This document shows positions 49,253-63,045 of a stretch of 64,000 nt of DNA, in pieces. The translations under genes were made by a program, and so were the position numbers. The DNA is taken from contig NC_090945.1 of the NCBI RefSeq assembly GCF_040807025.1, positions 37,007,088 to 37,071,087 of the forward strand, in the 5' to 3' direction. The notes beneath the pieces were generated by a model. That model saw only the letters and a program-made list of their open reading frames with translations, was not told where the DNA came from and ran no database searches. The stretch comes from Struthio camelus. Its lineage: Eukaryota > Chordata > Aves > Struthioniformes > Struthionidae. Every line of letters starts with the position of its first letter. Positions within the stretch are counted from its first letter, which is position 1.

Positions 49253-51477
49253 TCCCAACATAAGCCCTTAATTATGTGGAATAAAGGCATACACAACCTA
49301 GAACTGTTAGAAAAAGTAGTGAGACTAAGCTTACGGTGGTGGTTACCAATATCATGCACATCATGTTGGTTTAAGCAACAGCAGTCCCTGTATAAATTCT
49401 CAGATTATTTCTCTTCATTAGCTTTGCACCTCAGTACTAACTACTGCTCTCATTTGAAAAGTTACCAGGGAGATTTTTTTGCTCTTTAGTAAGAGGTCTT
49501 CTTGTGGTCTTTTTCTATATGTAAATGAATATTTAGGGGAGAGTCTATGTCTTTGTGTGAATTTTAATGTGCTTCTTAAAAAAAAAAAAAGAATATTTAT
49601 TTAGTTCTGCTGGTTTTACATGACACTTCTTATAATCTGTGTTCCTCCAAGTATGGTACAATGTAACATCTTCCAGCATGTTGCAATTTGCACAGAGTGT
49701 ATAAGACTTCCAAGTCATGGTTTGCTATAATCCAGTACCGGTGGTACAACATTGGCATTCAGCTGCGTTGAGTTTAAGAATGTGTGGTATCTCTTCATGC
49801 TTCTAGCCGTAATTTCTGATCCAACCCATCTGTGTAAAGGTGGTATCTGGGCAAATCTGGTAAAGTAGAGTAAGCAAAATAAATGTTCAACTATTTGGGG
49901 AGTCAAAATGCTGAGAAACAAAACAATTTAATTTCTGAAGATTTCAAAGCCATTTCTACAATTTTCTTTTATTAATTGCAGGATGCGGTCCTGGTCTTAC
50001 TGAAGGGAATTGTAGAGTTCCTGTACCTACAATTCTTCTTAAGGTCTGTACGGTAATATATATTTAATATGGAAAATGTGAATAACGTCAGAAATAGCTG
50101 ACAAGGTAATATTTTTTAGGTTCTTCTTAAAGCGACCTATTTGGACAGCTGCCTGACAGCCCCAGTAGATGTGGCTAAGCAGACTTCTTATGCACGGGTA
50201 GAAGTTGAGCATTCTTATAGTCACTGAAACATTTATCTCTAAATTTTTTTTTATCTGTCTGTTTGAAATTGATATGCAGTTACTTTTTACTCATCTCATT
50301 ATTATCTTGTGCTTTCTTATCTTTGTCTTTTCTTCTACATCCACCTATTGTTGTAAGCTCTTCAGGAGAAGAGCTGTCCCTTTGTTATGTGTGCATATGG
50401 TGTATTATGCTGAGGCCCTGATTACTACTACAGCAACACTGTTGTTCAAGTAATAAATAATAATTCTCCTTTGTCAGAAGAGCATCTGTATGTGCACATA
50501 CAACAGTTGCTTATTTGCTTTTTTTTTTTTTTAAACTATTGGCCACATATGTAATCTTTATAGATGTATTTCTCCTTGGAGAAATACGAGTTTTTCACTT
50601 TGTTGCATGACTCACTCCATGGGTACTTGAATCCTTCCTTTCTGGTACATCACTAAGTTTTAATTGTACGTGTTATTTAAGTGCTATTTGAACTTCTACA
50701 AGCTGAGCAAATTACAAACCAGGTGGTTTGTTTTAAATAAACGTATGTATAGAAGTACAGTGGTATGGATCAATTTACAGGCTGGATATTTCAGATATGT
50801 TCTTGAAAAAAAGAAATTTACCAGTAACTTCAGGAAGAATTTTCTAAACAGGGTAACTCAGACAACACAATTTAAAAAATTACTGATCACCCATTTGCTT
50901 CTGTCCCTATTCTCCCTAGTAGTATTAAGGGAGCTTGGCTGCTTCTGCTCTGGCAATAGGCAGTTTGACAACAAATTTTCAGCAAAGATGCAACCAGGAA
51001 GCAATTTGCTACAGAGCTAGTTAGACCGTATCTCCTGCTTCTTCCCACTAGATATGCCTAAATATACATTTCTGGTAAAATAACTCTAGTTATTAGTCTG
51101 CGTTGGCCCCTCTGCCCATCCATGTTTTACCTACAACAAACCGTGGATACACCTATGTAAAATAAGTTACATTAGAGTCAGAATCATGTTCACTAATATC
51201 TTTTCTAGAATGCTGTAAGCAATGATTAAAATCCCATTTTGGACAGGAAATAACAATACCACAGTTATGAATGTGACTGCCAGCACCTTTCTTAAAAAAA
51301 ACTCTTTAAGCAAAATTTAAGTGTACTTTGAATGCTAGTTCACAAAGTATTTGGTGTAATTCTAAATAGTGTGTACTTTTGCTTTCTAATTAGATGTGAT
51401 TTTTATTCACATGGTATCCCAGCATCAAAGATTTCCAAAGGAAGGATCATTGCAGGAATGTAGGCATAACTTGTAGA

Positions 51478-51530
51478 TAGATATATATGTATATGAAAAT
51501 ATATATATATATATATAAATATATATATTT
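51478..51530. repeat. (TA)n-rich microsatellite
   Basis: An interrupted TA dinucleotide tract of about 50 bp. Confidence 0.85.
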
Positions 51531-53522
51531 TAAGACTTCATAAATGTCCTTCTTAACATCCTCCATGATATAAGAAGCTGGTGTTTGTTTCATTCTGTGG
51601 AGAGAAAGGGAATAAATCTTCAAATCTGCATATGAATGTCTGTGTTTTGAAAATCTGACTCCAATGACACTCCAAAGAGGCCAACAGGTGTCCTATCTGG
51701 CTAATAAGAATTGTATCGTACTCTTGATATTGCACCACATGTGGGATATAACTGTTTGAATATAACATCTCCCTGACCGCGTTTACACAAAAAAAGTACA
51801 AACAAAAAAATCCCACAATTTTTCTGAAAAATGGCTTTCTAAAGTGAGGTGCAATATTCCTCATAAATATGCTAAAGATTTTAATTAATAACTATTATTC
51901 TCAACTGATATTATGAAATCATGTTTTAATTTGTCTGCAGCCTAATTTGGAAAAGCTGTACTTTGATTTGTGTGTGTGTTGGTATCAAACTTCCCCTGTT
52001 TTCCGTGCAGAATCTATAGAATGTATGTCAAGACTAGAATATTTCATAGTTGCTTTCCTATTTGAAATTCCAAGAACCAAGGAAGGAGTACATTCCCTTT
52101 TTATCTTTCTTTCCCTGTCTCCCTTAGTTACATGTATTAATAGGAAGAGATGATAATCTCTAATTCGAGTTGCAAACATTTGCAGTTTCTTCTACAGCAT
52201 TTGAAAGGCTTAGAACTGTAATGCTGACACTTTCACTCTCTATGAAGCTACAATGAGACTGTATGGTCACATACATGCTGTATAATCTTAACATTTTAAT
52301 CGCAGAATTCCCTGATGTCATCTTTTAATATACATGTTTTGGATTTCTCACATCTATTGCTTGAGCTTCCCTGCCTTTCTATGAGTCATCTGTAGTTTCC
52401 TGAAGCATTGTCTGCCCTGTTAAAAGTAAGATATGTCATAATCTTTATTTGAGTCTTTAAACTAGCTAAGTATGCATTTTCACACGTCAGTTTTACCTGC
52501 CCACTTTTAAGTATCCTCTGCCTCCACTATTGGCTTTTACCTTTGAGCTCTTCATCAGCAGTAAATGTGGGTTTGCTATCTACTACCAGGCATAAGCAGA
52601 AATGAAATAGTGTTCAGAACATTTTCTGTACTTAGTGACTTGAAGTATGAATTCTATTTATGGTCTCTCCTGTTATCTGTGTAGAATACAACATTTGCTG
52701 TTAATCTTCTGTTTTCTTCTTTGTTTTAACATCACGTTAGAAACAAATAATAAAATTAAATGAATTGCTAAAATCTAACTTAATGGATTTAAGAGGTTTT
52801 AATCTCAACTGCCTACTCCAGTAGCCAGCAAATCTAGCTTTCCAGTGAGGACAGCAGTGTCATCTTGAATCCTGTCAGATTTTGCTATTTTTTTTAAGAG
52901 ATAGACAAATACTTCTTGACTGGCCTTGATTGCTAAAGGCAGTGGGGTATGCATCAGTCAAGGCAGAGAATATTCAGCAGACTGCCAGTTTGGGGTTCCA
53001 AAGACAATTCTTTTAGTTTGATTTTTCAGGCAGATGAAACCGACACTAAATTCTCTAGGTGATCTGTTCTTCGTTTGAATGTGTTTTATGGACAAGCAAC
53101 CATGGTGGTTATCCAAAAAACCACCACCTAAAACCCACCACCATAGGCTACATCAGATAAAATTAGTTTAAAGTACAGCTGAGAACTGGGTGCAGACACT
53201 GTCTTAATCCTTTGTCCTGGACTCCTCAGGCCTAGTTACAAATCTAATGCTGGTTCTTCCCTCCATAATCAGGCTGGAAGTATTGAGTTAAGGAAATGAA
53301 AAATGATACAAGTCTTCTCTAAACCTTAAAACCTCAAAGGAAAACCATGACTAAAAATTAATTTGAACCATGAATTGGAAATGAACTGAATAAGATGTTA
53401 TCAACAGTACCTATAACATCTCTGAATTCGATTTTAAGAAAGATACTTTCCGTAAAATGTTCAAGTCACCCTTTAAAGCACTATCGTGTGTATTGGTTTA
53501 GAAGTTCTGTTCAAATCCTCTA

Positions 53523-54060
53523 ATCCCTCTACTCAGTTCTGGTGAGGCCACAACTGGAGCAGTGGGTCCAGTTCTGGGCTCCCCAGTACAAGACAAGACA
53601 TGGACATACTGGAGAGAGCCCAGCAAAGGGCCACAAAGATGATGAGGGCATTGGGGCATCTGTTGTACAAGGAGAGGCTGAGAGAGCTGGGACCGTTTAG
53701 CCTGGAGAAGAGAAGGTTTGGGAGGATCTTATTAATGACCTTATAAATACCTGATGGGGAGAGCAAAAAAGGTGGAGCCAGTCTCTTCTCCTTGGTGCCT
53801 ACTGAAAGGACAAGAGGCAATGGAGACAAACTGCAATCCAGGAGATCCCATGTATATATATATATTTTTTACCATAAGGGTGATCAAACATGAGAACAGG
53901 TTGCCCAGAGAGGTTGTGGAGTCTCCATCCTTGGAGATACTCAAAATGTGCCCGGACACAATCCTGAGCGGACCTTGCTTGGAGCAGGGTGGCTGGACCA
54001 GATGATCTCCAGAAGTCCCTTCTGACCTCAACTATTCTGTGATTCAGTGATTCTTTGATT
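53523..54060 (+). mobile_element. CR1 LINE 3'-end copy interrupted by a TA tract
   Basis: About 540 bp match the CR1 3' part: CTGGTGAGGCCACAACTGGA, GGCTCCCCAGTACAAGACA, the GCAAAGGGCCACAAAGATGA block, GGACAAGAGGCAATGG, GAACAGGTTGCCCAGAGAGG, TGTGGAGTCTCCATCCTTGG and GATGATCTCCAGAAGTCCCT, ending in octamer tail ATTCTGTGATTCAGTGATTC. At 53849-53871 a TATATA...TTTTTT stretch interrupts the usual TTCATTTGAACATGAGG-type sequence. The copy is inactive and 5'-truncated. Confidence 0.95.
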
Positions 54061-57000
54061 GCTGGTTAATGTTTGGAAGATTCTTCCGTGAGTGTGAATA
54101 CTCTCATATTAGTTTTGACGTCCATCTCATACATTACACAATTTTTGTCTGTAATATTGACCATGTGGCAGCCTCACATTCTCCCACCAATTGTATAAAA
54201 GAGAGGTAACAAAGGGTTATCCGTATAAAGTTGGAAGAGGGAAAACAACGGAGAAAACATTGATCCAGCGCATGGTTTACAGTACATTCCATGATCCTTT
54301 CCTGAGACAATTAGGGTTGCTTAACGTTGGAGTGAGCTTTAAGATCCTCAACTTAGTTGCCAGGGTAAATTCAATCTTTAAATGTGAATAAGGGAAGTTC
54401 TCAGTAAAACCAGAGTTGTCCATGGACAGATACTCATCCTTAACCAGCATATTTCCAGAAGTAGGATCTCAAATTATTCAGCAAGGAGAATCTAATTTCC
54501 AGTCAGTGGTGTGTGCAACAAGACAGACTCTGATCCAGCTCTTTTGGAGTTAGCTGTAGCGGTGAAGAAGTTCCCCCTCCAGTCACCTGCTTTATCATTT
54601 TGCCAAGCGTTACCACTGTAAAGCAAGAATGGCAAAATGGCTGACATGTCCCAATTTACTAACTCGATATCCCAGGCAGCGAAGTATAGCAGCTAAGGAG
54701 TAGACCCACTGCCTGTTTTGCTGCATGAAGAATAACTTTTGGCAACTGGAGTCAGTAACCTTTTTGGTTGCTGCAGCTAAATCTGGCAGAGCTGATCAGA
54801 TCCCGTAGATTAAACAAGGATTTAGTTCATATAGGATGAGAAAGCAAGCGTCCATAATATTCTGCAGCTCATAGCTTCCTGCTGCTTATGCTGTTCAACT
54901 AAATTGATGTATTCAGTTTTGTTGGGGCTTTCGGAGGCCTCAGTACCTTCGTCAGCGTCAGGAAAAGTGGGGGATTAAGTACGTTTTAGCTATAGAATAC
55001 TCTCTTTGCCTTTAAGAAAAAAAGAGGGAAAAGAAATAATACATCATTTACGAAGAAGTGTTTCATGATCTTAAGCATTAAAAGCTGCTTTTAAAATCTT
55101 TACTAGAAATTAAAATCCAAATAAAAAAGCTGCTTATAAATACTGTTGACTTCAGGAATGAGAGATCCTCTCCATTTTCAAAGAGAACATAATACTTGAA
55201 GAGAGCAACATAATCCTGGAATAAAGGTGAGCCATGCCTAAAGAGGAAGCCGGATGTGTTAGATGGTATTAATTTTGCTTAGTTTTATATTTAGCATGTT
55301 TTTATAATGTAGAATTTTATAATTATATAATGTAATTTTAAAAAGCATGTCATGTATTTTATTCAGTGTTGTTTAGAAGAGTAATCGGTATCTCTCTTCA
55401 TTTTTCTGCATGTCATCATGATTGGTGGATTACAGCTACCTGTGTTTAAATAGCACTGAATTAATGAATGAATATTTAATGAGTCTCATCTTGGTGGCAT
55501 TAGAAAATAAATTTCCATTCTCTCAGGGAATTATGCTCATAGTGAGCTAAAGAAGCTGCTTTAGCTTATTTCTTCTGTTCCTTTAGCTTAGAGAAGATCC
55601 TCAAAATGTGAGTGTAATTGCTTGCAAGATCCAAGCTATGTCAGGAGATTCCCCATCTCTGTCAAAGGAAAGAAAATACAAACTTTTACCAAAGTAAATT
55701 GTGAATAAACTCATGAAACAACTCATTGTGCCTTACACTTTTTTTTAATGACCATTCCTTATTTTTCCTTTTGAGTCATACACCCTTAGTTTGTTAGCAT
55801 TTTTCCGCTCTCTTATTTGTACTAGAAATGTATGTGCTGTTATGAAAGTGTTCTTAAGAATCCAGTTTCCAGCAGCATTATAAGAAACATTTACTTTGTT
55901 TTCTACTTTGGTAGTAGGCTCTGCGTTTTATCAGTCTGGGCAAAATAAAGACATAAGACATTAGCAGAGAAAATACTACAAATCGTGTTTCTTCGCTAAG
56001 GCCCTGTTCACTGAAGCCTGAATTTAAATGACATATTCATCAGAACACATAACTATATGCTTGAACAGTTTGCTGGATGGAGATGGCCTTGAGAAAGTGC
56101 TTCACTATCTTCTGTGTTAGACTGGACCCATTCTATTACCTTCTGGAAGCAATCCGGCTACTGCTCTACCATCTTATTTCATTACGCTGGCTTCTGTTGC
56201 ATGAAGTGACTTCTCAGGTACTGTTAAAAACTGTCCAGCCAACCCCTGCTTTGCTGTTTAAAAGGCAAGAATAGAACACAAAAAATCAAAAAGAAGGAAA
56301 ACACCTAGAAATAGCTCCTTACTTGAATTTTGAGGGGGATTATGAGCCCGGTTTTCTGCACAAAATTCTAGTGTGCTCTCAGAGGACTCTCTGAAATCCT
56401 CTACAAATCACATATCACAGGAGCTGGATTAAGATCTGTGGGCTAAATGCAGTTACAGGCCTGTGGTACATCATAAATGGGGATGAGTCAACTCAAACTT
56501 GAAGTGTCATGATTATTGTGGAAACAGCTCACTCTCGATACGTATTGTGATGCTTCAGTCATTCAGCTCTGTTGTATGGTTACAAGTACAAAGATTAGAG
56601 TTGCTCCTGTAATGAACACATAAGCTATATAATCTCCATCTGGCTTTCAGCACTTCTCTGGATAGCCACACTCTCAGCTAAAAACCATTAGAAGAGAACA
56701 GAAAAGCCTGAGGATTTGGGGTAAGGCACTGTTTCCTGGAGACAGCACAGAAACTGGTGACTACATAAAAAAAAGGAAAAGGAGGGGTTTCTCTGATAAT
56801 TCGTATAATACTTGTTTTTCTTCTTTTTAAACAGCTTTTATACATTTTTGGACATCGTATGAATTTTGGCTTAGTTGAACTTTTTTACATATTTTACTCT
56901 CTCATACATATTTGTTATCAGTTTGTTTTCTCTTCAGTATGGCTTCCTCTGAATAGACATTCATACAGGATTCAGAGGCAGGAGGTTCTGTTGGAGCAGA

Positions 57001-60000
57001 AAAAATTTAATAATGCTGTGTGTAGGAAGATGAGCAGGAAAAGGAAGTGGAGGTGATCCTCAGGCACTGAAAGGCAGGAGAGAGACTGTATCAAAATGAT
57101 GAGGGGAAGGAAAAAACTGGTGAGAGAACAGCGAAAAACAAGAGGAATATGGACTAAGAGGCTGTTTTAGTAGAAACAGGGATCAATGGCAAAGAGAAGG
57201 TGCACAGCGGGACAGTCCACACTGAGTAGTAAAGAATCATGCAAATCAGTTAGTTTTAGAAATGGAATGAAAACAGAAAGAATCTAAGTTCAGGAGTCTG
57301 CAGCACTTACCAGGCTCTTTCAAAATGCTGTGTCTTTCATTTGAGTACTATAATAGCCATGTGCTTGTATCTACTATATATGTATCCCACTACACTTGTG
57401 AAATTGGAGATTCACAGTTTATCAGATGACTCCAGTTAGCACTAACTGAAAACAAAATCATAACCCTCTCCCCCACTGAAAATGCTGTGAGTGTCTAGCT
57501 AACTCTGGGGAAAATAGGAGCTCTGGAGAAAATCTGGAATCCGTTAGCTGAGAAGCCTCTAAAAAGATGAGAAGCTTAATGCCTAGAGCTAGCCACAGGT
57601 GGTCCTGAAGTCAAAAGGTAGGAACCTGTCAGAAAGACAGCTCTCCCTCTTGTGGAGAAGAAAGTGTAGACTATGATTAGGTGCCGGGTACCACAAGAAC
57701 AGCCACTTTTAAGTGTTTACTAAGCTGGTAAAACAGGCTTGGGATGCAGAGCTGTAGGACTAGAGAGTACCGAAAATACCCTATCATACTCCACAGGCCA
57801 AGAACGCACACATACTGACAAAGATTTCCATGTATTTGGCAGCAAGACAGGGGGCTGAATAATTGTATTTGGGGTTGGCTGTGGTATTACTTCATAGTAA
57901 AATGTTGACTGAACTTAAGAAATTATTTGAGCAAAGGTAGTTCTAAACAAGCTCCATGGCATTACGGCCATCTTGGCTTGGTAACACTTGACCAGATGGT
58001 AACACATTGATAAGCAGTTCTACTGACGTTATAGCAATTAGTCTGTTGGAAATGCCAATACTGAACACAAAGGCAGTCATGGTAATTACCTAGATAAATA
58101 CTAAGGCTGAAAGTTTGTTTTCTTTATGTTAATAACGGGTGAATTGTGGGACAAGTCGATTGAGTTGCGTAGTGACTTAAATATGATGTCAAATTATCAC
58201 CCAAAATTGTTGATTATAATGTTATTAGTAACAGCCAGAACAATACATCTCTGCAGCTGCCATCCACCCACTTACCTATTTAAGAGCTAAGCCAATCTAT
58301 TTCTGTTAAAGAGGATCAGCAACTATTATGGAAACTATTGATTTACATATGCACAGTTAAATGAAATTAAATTTGTGATATGCTATTGTACTTTGTTCAA
58401 AAATCAACGGTATGCTAGCACCTGGAAAGCTTGCAAAAATTCTGAGCCAGATGCTGATACACTGCAGCACATTGTCTCGATCTAGTATCTCAAAATATCT
58501 TCCGTTATTGTTAGCTAATGCAGAGTTTTCCTTTCTGTAGAGTAAAAATATTATTCTTATCCCTAAACAGCTGGAAAGGGGCAGTTTAGGAATGGCAGAG
58601 TACATATGTATCCTCAGCTATAGCCTTATCAGAAGGCTACACAACAGCAGTGCAAACTTGAGCTTCTCCTCAGCACCTGTGATTTCTTCAGATGTTCAGT
58701 GTGCTACCAGGAAGTTGCAGGTATCTCTCTGATGAACCACAGTAAAACCAATTATCTGGTGTATCTACGTGCAAAAGTGCAAGGACAAAATCAAGAGCAT
58801 AACAATTAGATTTCACAAATTTTGATCCTTAGTGGTGTTCCAGAAAAGTCTGGGTTAACTTACTGTTCAAGTAATCAGCTAGGATACTTGCTACTCCTTA
58901 AAATTTCAATCTTGCATGTAACTATTACAGATAGCAAATGAGTTACTGACTAACTGAAAAAATATGGCGATGTTTCTAGTAATGTTAGCTAGAACATTAC
59001 TGGGTGTCTTGCATATTTCTTACACGTACTGCCAGTTCAAGGAGTTAAGTCTGAAATTTTAAGATACGTATGTAAGGATATTTGCATTGCACTGGTACTA
59101 CAACATTGGTAAATACAAGAGGACCCCAAACATCCAAAGTCTTTTCAAAACTGTTAGTCTAGTGCTTCTCATAAATGCTAACTTCACACACAACTCTTCA
59201 AGAAAAAATATTCCTGGGAGACCTGGGTTTTCAAATTCATGTTAGGAGGCAAGAAAGTTGTTCTGTAGGATTGTTTTAATTAGGGATACACATCAGATGA
59301 AGCTGCCATACGCTTCAGGTCAGCAGATGCCAAAGGAGATGACAGCAAGATCAAAAGAGAAAGCAAACAAAAATAGTAGGGGGGTAGCACAGCACATCTT
59401 ATTTTCTTTATTTCTGGTCCATTTAGGAATGATGATTTTTCAAGTGGGAGAAGATAAAGGGGAGAACGTCTCAGAAATAATCATGCAGCTTTGATTATCT
59501 AACAACCTATTGGGCACTGCAAATCTTTAGATCAGAGCTTCACAAATTGTGAAACATGCCAGTGGTGGCACACAGACCGTTGCCAAGTGGCATGCTGTCC
59601 AATAAAGAGCCAAGAGCTGCCGTTGCTATGGTGGCTTCCAAGAGTAACTTCAGCTATTACAAATCTTTTTCCTCAGGTTGGCCAGGTCTGCTGGAGCACA
59701 TTACCAGAGATCTTTCTATAGGTACTTACTGAGTCCTCCTTTAGTTCACACTGTATGTGTGATCCACTTCTGGATCTTCTGGATCTCATATATCTGAGGT
59801 AAGATCTAGCTATTCCAAATTCTACACTTAGGTAATTCTGAGGTAAAATCATTGCACCCAAGGTGGGTTGGTTTTTTTCAAGTATAGTTAATGCTGCACT
59901 ACAGTAATAACTTTTATAATTTGTAAGACCTTTGCCTTTTTTGACTTTTAATTTTTGTAATTACTCTGTCAAATTCACCACTAATGGGTTCCCTTTATGA

Positions 60001-61511
60001 TAAAAAGCTAGCTTTCTTCTTCATGTTTCCATTTCTTTGTTATGTTCTTATGAGCTTGCAAATCTGTAAGTACTTGGCACCATTTGCAACCCAGTGTAGG
60101 GAGGTCATGATGTTTATAAAGAGCTGGAATTCAAAAAAAATTCATTTTGTATTTTAGTTTTGATTATTGCCACCTAAATATAATTGCAACATCCAGCCAG
60201 TTAAAAGTTCAGTTTCATTGGAAATTGCTTTTTTTTTCAGTAAACCTCACTAATCAAAAATGTATGAGCAGTGCTTTCATAAGCAAAAGAACAGTAAAAT
60301 ACTCTCATAAGTAAAATAAAATAAAAAATGGAGAGTGAACAACTTTCTGTTCTAACGTGGCCATCTGTCATTTATAAAGACATCACCCCATTAACCTGTC
60401 TAATCAACTCCCTTCTTTTTTCAAAGTTGGTTAAGTAAGTTTATGAGGAGACATAGATGTTCACTTGATTAAATCTGTTGTAAAACAGCCTCCCTGGTGT
60501 TCTGCTTTGTGTGCATTTACACATATAAAGGAAATTACAAGTACACATCACTACTGTAAATTCCATGCTTATCATATTACAGTACATGACATTTTCATTT
60601 CCTCCTGGTGAAAATGAAATTTGATATTTTCCGTTCAAGCAATAATGACCAATTAGAGTTTGTTATTATTAATGTTTGTCCTAAAATGCTCCAAGTCATG
60701 AGGTGGTTTCCTCCTAAGAAGCTGAATTTATGATGTGAAAAAAGGTTTTGACATGTTGCTATTCCACCTTCAACCTTTGCCTCTCAAGTCTGGTTATTCC
60801 TTAAATAATCTGGGAGATCTCCATGGAAAGCCCACTGTGTAGGCAAGAACATTAGTGAGTTCACGTTTAAAGTTGAGAGCTGAAATAACATTGGTTCTCC
60901 CTATCAGAAATTCCTGAAGCCTATCTCTGATCTTTCCTCTTTGACATTTTGCTTTTATCTCAGGGACCAGAGCTTAGTTCTGTTGCAAGTGAATGTAGCT
61001 TTGCAGAAGACAGTCAGTTAAGTTGCATCCGTTTCCGATGTGATTTGGGCAGGAAATCTTCAATGCCTTCAGATTCTACCAGTAATTGGATAACTTTTTG
61101 AAACTCGCTCTTTGAAGAGCTGCCACAGGAGTCAATACAAATAACTGTGCTATATCTGGGAACCACAATAGGAAGGCTTTTCTAATTCGCAGTCACAGCT
61201 TATGTAAGTAGCTGAAATACCAACTATGTTCTAAAAGCTTTATCAGTCACTTAGATGAGATTCATATAAGTAATGTCTGATAAACTTAACCACTGCCAAT
61301 TTCAGCATGTGGATATTTTGTTTCAACGGAGATGTATTGCCTGATTCTCCTTTTATTTAAAGTACTTATATGTGTCCTGAAATCCTGAGATGAGTGGATT
61401 TATGCATACAGAGAATTTTTTGTAATGACCCTTTAACAGTGACTGCAAGCACCCTTATTTTTAGAGGAGTATTGAGACCCAAACCTCTTTACATCAAATA
61501 TATTATATATA
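54061..61511. other. Non-coding region, no gene recognised
   Basis: About 7.5 kb without a recognisable exon. A possible Penelope-type hammerhead fragment lies at 54905-54960, described separately. AT-rich tracts occur near 55290-55345. No tRNA, rRNA or clear transposon body was found, and the open frames are short and unrecognised. Confidence 0.65.
54905..54960 (-). mobile_element. Possible Penelope-like element fragment with hammerhead-ribozyme-like core
   Basis: On the minus strand the sequence reads CTGACGA (54955-54949), a 15-base potential stem-loop containing AGG...CCT, then CGAAA (54933-54929), followed by a CCAACAAAACTGA-type stretch. CTGANGA plus GAAA is the conserved core of a type of hammerhead ribozyme carried by the terminal repeats of Penelope-like retroelements in reptiles and other animals. 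The stem II pairing here is short and imperfect, so if real it is a decayed copy. Chance occurrence is possible. Confidence 0.3.
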
Positions 61512-61766
61512 AGAGGCAACGGGCACAAACTGAAACACAGGCAGTTCCAGCTGAACATGAGGAAAAACTGCTTTACTGTGAGGGTGACTGAGCACTTGAA
61601 CAGGTTGCCCAGCGAGGTTGTGGCATCTCCTTCCCTGGAGATATTCAAAACTTGCCTGGACGTGATCCTGGGCAATATGCTCTAGATGACCCTGCTTGAG
61701 CAGGGGGGTTGGACTAGATGATCTCCAGAGGTCCCTTCCAACCTTGGCCATTCTGTGATTCTGTGA
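61512..61766 (+). mobile_element. CR1 LINE 3'-end fragment
   Basis: About 255 bp match the CR1 3' untranslated region, from AGAGGCAACGGGCACAAACT through CTTTACTGTGAGGGTGACTG, GAACAGGTTGCCCAGCGAGG, the CCTGGAGATATTCAAAACT block and GAGCAGGGGGGTTGGACTAG to the tail ATTCTGTGATTCTGTGA. It has plus orientation like the other copies. The low divergence from the consensus I recall suggests a relatively young insertion. Confidence 0.95.
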
Positions 61767-62589
61767 AATCTCTTTCCAGTAGAAACTCTCCCCTCCACAA
61801 ATACCTGGAGAGAAAGGCAACACACAAGCCCAAGATTAAGAGAATATGAAAGAAAATTCCAGATAACATATGGAGGCAGAGAGGATTAAAAAAGAGCAAG
61901 TAGCTGGCAGCTTGTAATAACAAATCAAATCATGATGGAAAGGCAGAGGACAACTTTTGGAGTGTTCCATTTGGAAGATGGTAAGAGATGTGCTCTCCTC
62001 TCACTGAAATCCAATGAAGAAAGCTTGCAAAGAATCTGTTGGGGATTATTACAATTGAGTGAGTGGTCAGCACATCTCCTCGGCCTGATCTCAGGGCATG
62101 GGAAATTCGAAGGCAGCTTTAAAATATTCATTCAAAACCAAATACACACCCATAATCGTGTCTCAAGCACAGAAACAGAAGAATGGAACATTTGTTCCTG
62201 GATCTTTCCTGTCCACTCCCTCCTCTTTCCCAGTTTTAAGTACCTGTGGCATGGTCATAGATAAAAAATGGCCAATGTTTCATCATCTTTTGCTTTTCTT
62301 GGAGAAATCTGACACTGAAAAATAAGGAGTAAGCTTATGCCACCCTTACTGTCTGAAGGCAACTGGATGTAATATCATGTGGCAGTTCAAAATTCTGGTG
62401 AGTATAAAGTCACAGAGAAGCCTATGATGAATGCTAACCTGATGCTGGTAATTTAAAAAATGGCATGTTTTTGCACAGTAGAGAACTACTTTACTGAATC
62501 TTGCTTGAAATAAATACTTGTTATCAAAAGTGAAGGGAGATGGTAATAGCGAAGAGTAGAAGAGGCAGCAGTAGACTGAAAACTCTGGA
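61767..62589. other. Spacer between CR1 copies, no gene recognised
   Basis: About 820 bp. The 110-codon plus-strand frame at 61932-62264 contains no recognisable domain and has no splice support, so I do not call it a gene. Confidence 0.6.
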
Positions 62590-63045
62590 CTTCAGCTTGT
62601 TCAGGGAGCTAGTAGACACAATCTCACGGATGGTGCCCTGAAGGGCAAAGGGGCCACAGAGAGCTGGTCAGTCTTCAAGGACAACCTCCTCAAAACACGA
62701 TCCTGAACTGCAAGAAAGTGGACAGACGTAGCAGGAGATCAGCTTGGCTGAATGGAAAACTCCTGAGTTCAAGTGCAAGAAGAAAGCATTGTAGGGGTAG
62801 AAGTGGGGATGGACTTCCCAGTAGGACTAGAAGGGACAGGCAGGGATGGAGTGGCGTGGTTAAGCACTGGAACATGCTGCCCAGAAAAGTTCTGGAATCC
62901 ACATCCTTGAGGATTTAAAAAGCTTGATTGCACAAGACTCTGAGCAACCTTATCTAACTTTGAAACTAGACCTGCTTTGAGGAGGGAGTGGAACCAGATG
63001 ACTTCCACAGGTCTGTTCCAACCTGAATTACTCTATGACTCTATT
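62590..63045 (+). mobile_element. CR1 LINE copy with internal deletion
   Basis: The left part (about 62605-62850) resembles an upstream CR1 coding block: GGTGCCCTGAAGGGCAAAGG, TCTTCAAGGACAACCTCCTC and AGGAGATCAGCTTGGCTGAA. It then jumps directly to the 3' tail block at about 62855 (AAGCACTGGAACATGCTGCC, CATCCTTGAGGATTTAAAA), ending in a tail ACTCTATGACTCTATT. A full CR1 would have about 1.5-2 kb between these parts, so the copy carries a large internal deletion. It is more diverged than the copy at 61512. Confidence 0.75.

Larger units (their letters stand above)
47701..53522. other. AT-rich region upstream of LRBA, no gene recognised
   Basis: About 5.8 kb with no recognisable exon, RNA gene or clear transposon. 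It contains short repeats (CACTATC-type units at 49209-49252), T runs (48472-48481, 49124-49135, 50520-50532) and a TA-rich tract at 51478-51530. Open frames are short and featureless. Confidence 0.65.

Noticed and set aside
61932..62264. 110-codon plus-strand frame
   Set aside because: No recognisable domain, no promoter or splice support, and the size is plausible by chance.
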